Below are positions 59,028-64,000 of a stretch of 64,000 bases of DNA, one piece after another; the stretch's first letter is position 1; every line of letters begins with the position of its first letter. This stretch comes from Cupriavidus cauae (GTDB lineage Bacteria; Pseudomonadota; Gammaproteobacteria; Burkholderiales; Burkholderiaceae), in assembly GCF_008632125.1 (NCBI RefSeq), contig NZ_VWRN01000016.1:62001-126000 (forward strand), given 5' to 3'. A program made the position numbers and the translations under genes. The notes beneath the pieces were generated by a model. The model made no database searches. It was not told the origin of the DNA and worked only from the letters and a program-made list of their open reading frames with translations.

Positions 59028-61310
59028 CTACGCCGCCCCCGCACTCCCCTCGCTTCCCGCAATCAGCGGCTTGACGTCCGCCGCGCCGCCGTCCAGCTGC
59101 AGCGTCATGTAGGGCGAGGCCATGCGGATCCCCGCCGCGTCGAACTTCTGCTTCAGCGTCGCGTTGAACGCCCGCGTGATCTCGAACTGCGCCAGCGGCA
59201 ACGTCTTGAACTGGGCCAGCACCACCGGGCCGGACGGATCGAAGCGGTCGAGCCCCAGGATGTCCAACCCCGACAGCAGCCGGTGCGTGAAACGGATGTC
59301 CTGCGCGATCTCGTCCCCCGCCTCGCGGATCAGCGCCATCGCGCGGTCCAGGTCGCTGTCGTAGCGCAGGCCGATATTGAAGACCGCGAAGGCATGGCCG
59401 CGCGACAGGTTCTTGATCGCCTTGATCTGGCTGTACGGCAGCACGTGCAGCGCGCCCTTTCCGTCGCGCAGCTTGATGGTCCGGATGGTCATGCCCTCGA
59501 CCGTGCCGCTGTGGTCGGGCAGCTCAACCACGTCGCCGATGGCAATCGAATCCTCGATCACGATGAAGAGCCCCGTGATCAGATCCTGCACCAGCGTCTG
59601 CGCGCCGAAGCCGATGGCCAGGCCCACCACGCCGGCGCCGGCGATCAGCGGCGTCACGTTGACGCCGAGGTTGGCGAGCACCGCGATCAGCGCCATCACC
59701 AGCAGCGCGACGAACACCGCGTTGCGCAGCAGCGGCAGGATGGTGCGGGCGCGCATGCTGGGCGGCTGCCCGCGCCCGTGTCCCGGCGACAGCGCTTGCG
59801 TGATGGCGGTGTCGATCACCAGCCAGAACAGCCACGACAGCAGCACCGCGGCCAGCGCGCCGAATACCGCGTCGGCGAAGCGGCGGCCCAGCGCGGTCGA
59901 ATGCATCAGATGCAGCAGCGAATTGCCCCAGACGCGGCTGGCGAGCTCCAGGAAACCCAGCCAGATCGCCAGGCGCACCAGCGCGACCGCAAAGCGGCCG
60001 AAGCGCGCCAGATAGGCCGAACGCCGCTGCCAGCGTTGCCGCGGTCCATGCTGGGTGGCCTGGGGCGAGCGTCCGGTCACCACCGTCAGCGCCAGCGCGG
60101 CGACCAGCAGCGCCACCGTCAGGATGGTCCGGCCCAGATAGTCGTCGGCATGGCCCGCGGCGAGCAGGGTGCCGACCACCGACGCGAATACCACCGCCAG
60201 CACCGGCAGGTGCCAGGTGCCGCCGGCCAGCCGCAGCACATCGGTGATGGCGGGATGGGCCTGGCGGAAGGCCAGCGGCCGGTTGGCGATCAGATGGCCG
60301 ATCTGCCGGCGAAAACGCAGACAGAACCAGGCCATCAGCAGCGCCGCGGCGATATTGGACAGATTGGCGGTCACGGCGGACAGGTTGACGCCGAGCGCGG
60401 CGATCACGCGCGCGTTGGTCGCGGCGTCGCCAAGCGCCGCCAGCGAGCCGATCGCGAACAGTACCGGGCGCGAGTGCTGGTGCAGGTCATGGACCGCGCG
60501 CCGCCGGTGCGCGGTGTTGAAGACGGCGAACAGCGTCTGCGATACCGCCGACAGCACCGCGCCGGCGACCAGCGCGTAGGCCACCGTCAGCGCCGCCACG
60601 CCGGCCGGCACCAGATGCAGCGCCAGCGCGCGCACGATCCAGATCGCCACGCCGAAGGCGATCGCCCACGGGCCGACCCGGCGCAGCATGAAGATGCCGA
60701 CGTCGGTCCACGACGGCACGGTGGGCAGCTGGACCCGATCGACCGGCCGCATCAGCCGGCCCCGCACGCGCCGCGCCAGTTCGTGCAGCAGCCAGCCGCC
60801 GACGGCCCAGCCCGCCAGCACCGCGGCGAACAGCTGCGCCGAACGCGGTGCGCTGCCCCGCCCGCGATCGGTCAGCGCCTGCTGCCATTCCTCACCGGCA
60901 AAACGCAGGCGCCAGCTCCAGTAGCGCCACGGCCCCTGGTCCTTGCCGAGCCGGTCGTCCACCTGCTCGACCGCTTCGGCCAGCGCGCCGACCAGTCCGC
61001 CGGCCTCGGCGTCCGAGGCCGCCGTCGCCGTGGAAGCCGCCGGGGCTGACGCGCCGAGGCCGTCGCGCACCGCCCGCAGCTGGCCGACCAGCGCCGCGCG
61101 CTGCTGGTCGTTCTGCAGCGTCTCGATGACCTGGTCCAGCGATTGCGCCAGCGGCACGCTGGCGGCGGCCTCGGAGGCGGGTGCCGACGTAGCGGACGGG
61201 GGATGGGCCGCGGGCTTGCCCAAGGGCGTGGCCGCACCGGCGTGGGGCACGGTACCGATCGCGCAGAGCCAGATCAGCGCCAGCCATGGCAGATGACATC
61301 GCAGGTTCAT
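59028..61310 (-). CDS. large MscS-family mechanosensitive channel (YbiO/YjeP-like)
   Basis: Membrane protein of 760 aa. A signal peptide (LPWLALIWLCAIGTVPHAGA) and an Ala-rich periplasmic region of about 150 residues come first, then roughly ten TM helices, ending in the MscS core: pore helix VVGLAIGFGAQTLVQDLITG, then FIVIEDSIAIGDVVELPDHS and a cytosolic beta domain. The size and signal peptide match the YbiO/MscM-type large paralogues rather than classic MscS. ATG 61310 with GAGG upstream; the frame stays open to 61430 without homology. Second MscS-family gene in the window. Confidence 0.9.
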   Translation of the reverse strand: MNLRCHLPWLALIWLCAIGTVPHAGAATPLGKPAAHPPSATSAPASEAAASVPLAQSLDQVIETLQNDQQRAALVGQLRAVRDGLGASAPAASTATAASDAEAGGLVGALAEAVEQVDDRLGKDQGPWRYWSWRLRFAGEEWQQALTDRGRGSAPRSAQLFAAVLAGWAVGGWLLHELARRVRGRLMRPVDRVQLPTVPSWTDVGIFMLRRVGPWAIAFGVAIWIVRALALHLVPAGVAALTVAYALVAGAVLSAVSQTLFAVFNTAHRRRAVHDLHQHSRPVLFAIGSLAALGDAATNARVIAALGVNLSAVTANLSNIAAALLMAWFCLRFRRQIGHLIANRPLAFRQAHPAITDVLRLAGGTWHLPVLAVVFASVVGTLLAAGHADDYLGRTILTVALLVAALALTVVTGRSPQATQHGPRQRWQRRSAYLARFGRFAVALVRLAIWLGFLELASRVWGNSLLHLMHSTALGRRFADAVFGALAAVLLSWLFWLVIDTAITQALSPGHGRGQPPSMRARTILPLLRNAVFVALLVMALIAVLANLGVNVTPLIAGAGVVGLAIGFGAQTLVQDLITGLFIVIEDSIAIGDVVELPDHSGTVEGMTIRTIKLRDGKGALHVLPYSQIKAIKNLSRGHAFAVFNIGLRYDSDLDRAMALIREAGDEIAQDIRFTHRLLSGLDILGLDRFDPSGPVVLAQFKTLPLAQFEITRAFNATLKQKFDAAGIRMASPYMTLQLDGGAADVKPLIAGSEGSAGAA

Positions 61311-61497
61311 CGTCGCGGGAGCCTCGTCGAAACCGGTCCTCGGCCCGGTGGGCGGGCCGCCATGGGCGCACTGTAACCGATGCCCAAGGGCCGGACGACC
61401 GGTGTCCGTCCGACGCCGCGGAGCCGCCAATCCCGCGCCGCACGCAACTTCGCCGATAGTGCTACTCTAACTCCCCTCTTTTCTCCGACCCCTTTAT

Positions 61498-61519
61498 TCA
61501 GGTTCTACTCAGGTTCTAC
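61498..61519. repeat. 11-bp direct repeat upstream of fusA
   Basis: Two exact copies of TCAGGTTCTAC followed by a partial third (TCAGG) lie 27 bp ahead of the elongation factor start, in its likely 5' leader. Confidence 0.7.
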
Positions 61520-61545
61520 TCAGGCCCCTAACTCAGGAGATTGTC

Positions 61546-63651
<2,106 letters not shown>

Positions 63652-63753
63652 GCTTCGAAGGCAGGGCGCTCCGACCCGGGGCGTCCCCGGCGCTAAAACG
63701 GACGGCGTTGAAACGAACGGCGCCCCATCGAACGTCGCTCAAACAAAAGTCGC
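63652..63753. other. spacer after fusA with hairpin and short repeats
   Basis: A small hairpin CCGGGG-CGT-CCCCGG (63676-63690) without a U-run, followed by two copies of GTCGCTCAAAC (about 63735-63760). May form the fusA transcript end. Confidence 0.4.
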
Positions 63754-64000
63754 TCAAACGAAAGGCGGCTCGCCCTGCCAGTCGAAGAAGTCGGGCATGT
63801 CGCGCGACACGGTCTGCGGGAACGCGGCCGGGCGCTTCTGCAGGAAGGCCTCGACGCCTTCCTTCGCGTCCGGCGAGCGCCCGCGCGACTGGATCGCGCG
63901 GCTGTCCAGCTTGTGCGCCTCCATCGGATGCGCGGCGCCCGCCATCCGCCAGATCATCTGCCGCGAGATCGCGACCGACACCGGCGCAGCGTTGTCGGCG
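63754..64000 (-). CDS. enoyl-CoA hydratase/isomerase, 3' end only
   Basis: The last 80 or so codons of a crotonase-family gene that runs off the right edge of the window. Readable C-terminal part: SRQMIWRMAGAAHPMEAHKL, then SPDAKEGVEAFLQKRPAAFP, typical of enoyl-CoA hydratases (the DAKEGVEAFL-KRP signature). The start and active site are outside the window. Confidence 0.85.
   Translation of the reverse strand, partial: ADNAAPVSVAISRQMIWRMAGAAHPMEAHKLDSRAIQSRGRSPDAKEGVEAFLQKRPAAFPQTVSRDMPDFFDWQGEPPFV

Noticed and set aside
61463-61468. TACTCT as the -10 box of fusA
   Set aside because: No acceptable -35 element lies 16-18 bases upstream, so a promoter call is not supported.

Overview
The window is GC-rich chromosomal DNA (my estimate is in the high 60s percent) with dense protein-coding genes on both strands. 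Gene content points to a betaproteobacterium of the Burkholderiaceae, most like Cupriavidus or Ralstonia. The clues are Bug-type substrate-binding proteins, many CoA-ester catabolic genes, a HU protein with an H1-like Lys/Ala tail, a Czc-type metal efflux operon, and a lone second elongation factor G. This placement is inference from gene types; no rRNA, tRNA, phage, IS or CRISPR sequence was found.

Region by region: 0-3 kb carries a periplasmic asparaginase and a chemoreceptor. 3.2-8.5 kb is a five-gene operon (PepSY membrane protein, DUF2271, DUF4198, ApbE, flavodoxin/NADPH reductase) behind a Fur-like site. It reads as a transmembrane electron-transfer system whose DUF2271 protein carries an ApbE flavinylation motif. 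8.6-15.6 kb holds LysP, a small MscS channel, a Nudix/metallo-beta-lactamase fusion, a zinc alcohol dehydrogenase and a LysR regulator. 15.6-19.5 kb holds an ArsR regulator overlapping an acidic unknown, then a P450 lacking the K-helix Glu, an ABM-domain protein and a TauE/SafE permease. 19.7-23.6 kb holds a PHB-depolymerase-like esterase, a ferredoxin/IMPACT pair, a DUF938 methyltransferase and a second TauE. 23.9-29.7 kb is czcCBA.

29.8-32.9 kb is a CaiB CoA-transferase plus enoyl-CoA hydratase pair facing a GntR/FCD regulator, with a GntR-type palindrome between them. 33-38.6 kb has a His-rich secreted protein, an MFS transporter, the HU protein, a DMT exporter and a 7TM histidine kinase. 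38.6-52.7 kb is a large acyl-CoA catabolic region: thioesterase, GntR/UTRA regulator, TPP enzyme, DUF35 plus Cys-less thiolase-like pair, Bug protein, MaoC/HTD2-type hydratase, MmgE/PrpD, acyl-CoA dehydrogenase, LysR and a SDR. Its enzymes resemble the dehydrogenase, hydratase and DUF35/thiolase-like aldolase steps of aldolytic side-chain degradation, but the substrate is unknown.

53.9-58.8 kb is the conserved stress module prkA-yeaH-spoVR behind a gene-free stretch of about 1.1 kb. 59-64 kb holds a large MscS-family channel, a solitary EF-G gene and the 3' end of an enoyl-CoA hydratase. A genome habit is visible throughout: short tandem repeats, mostly 5, 6, 11, 12 or 15 bp units, at gene ends, in spacers and inside low-complexity protein segments.
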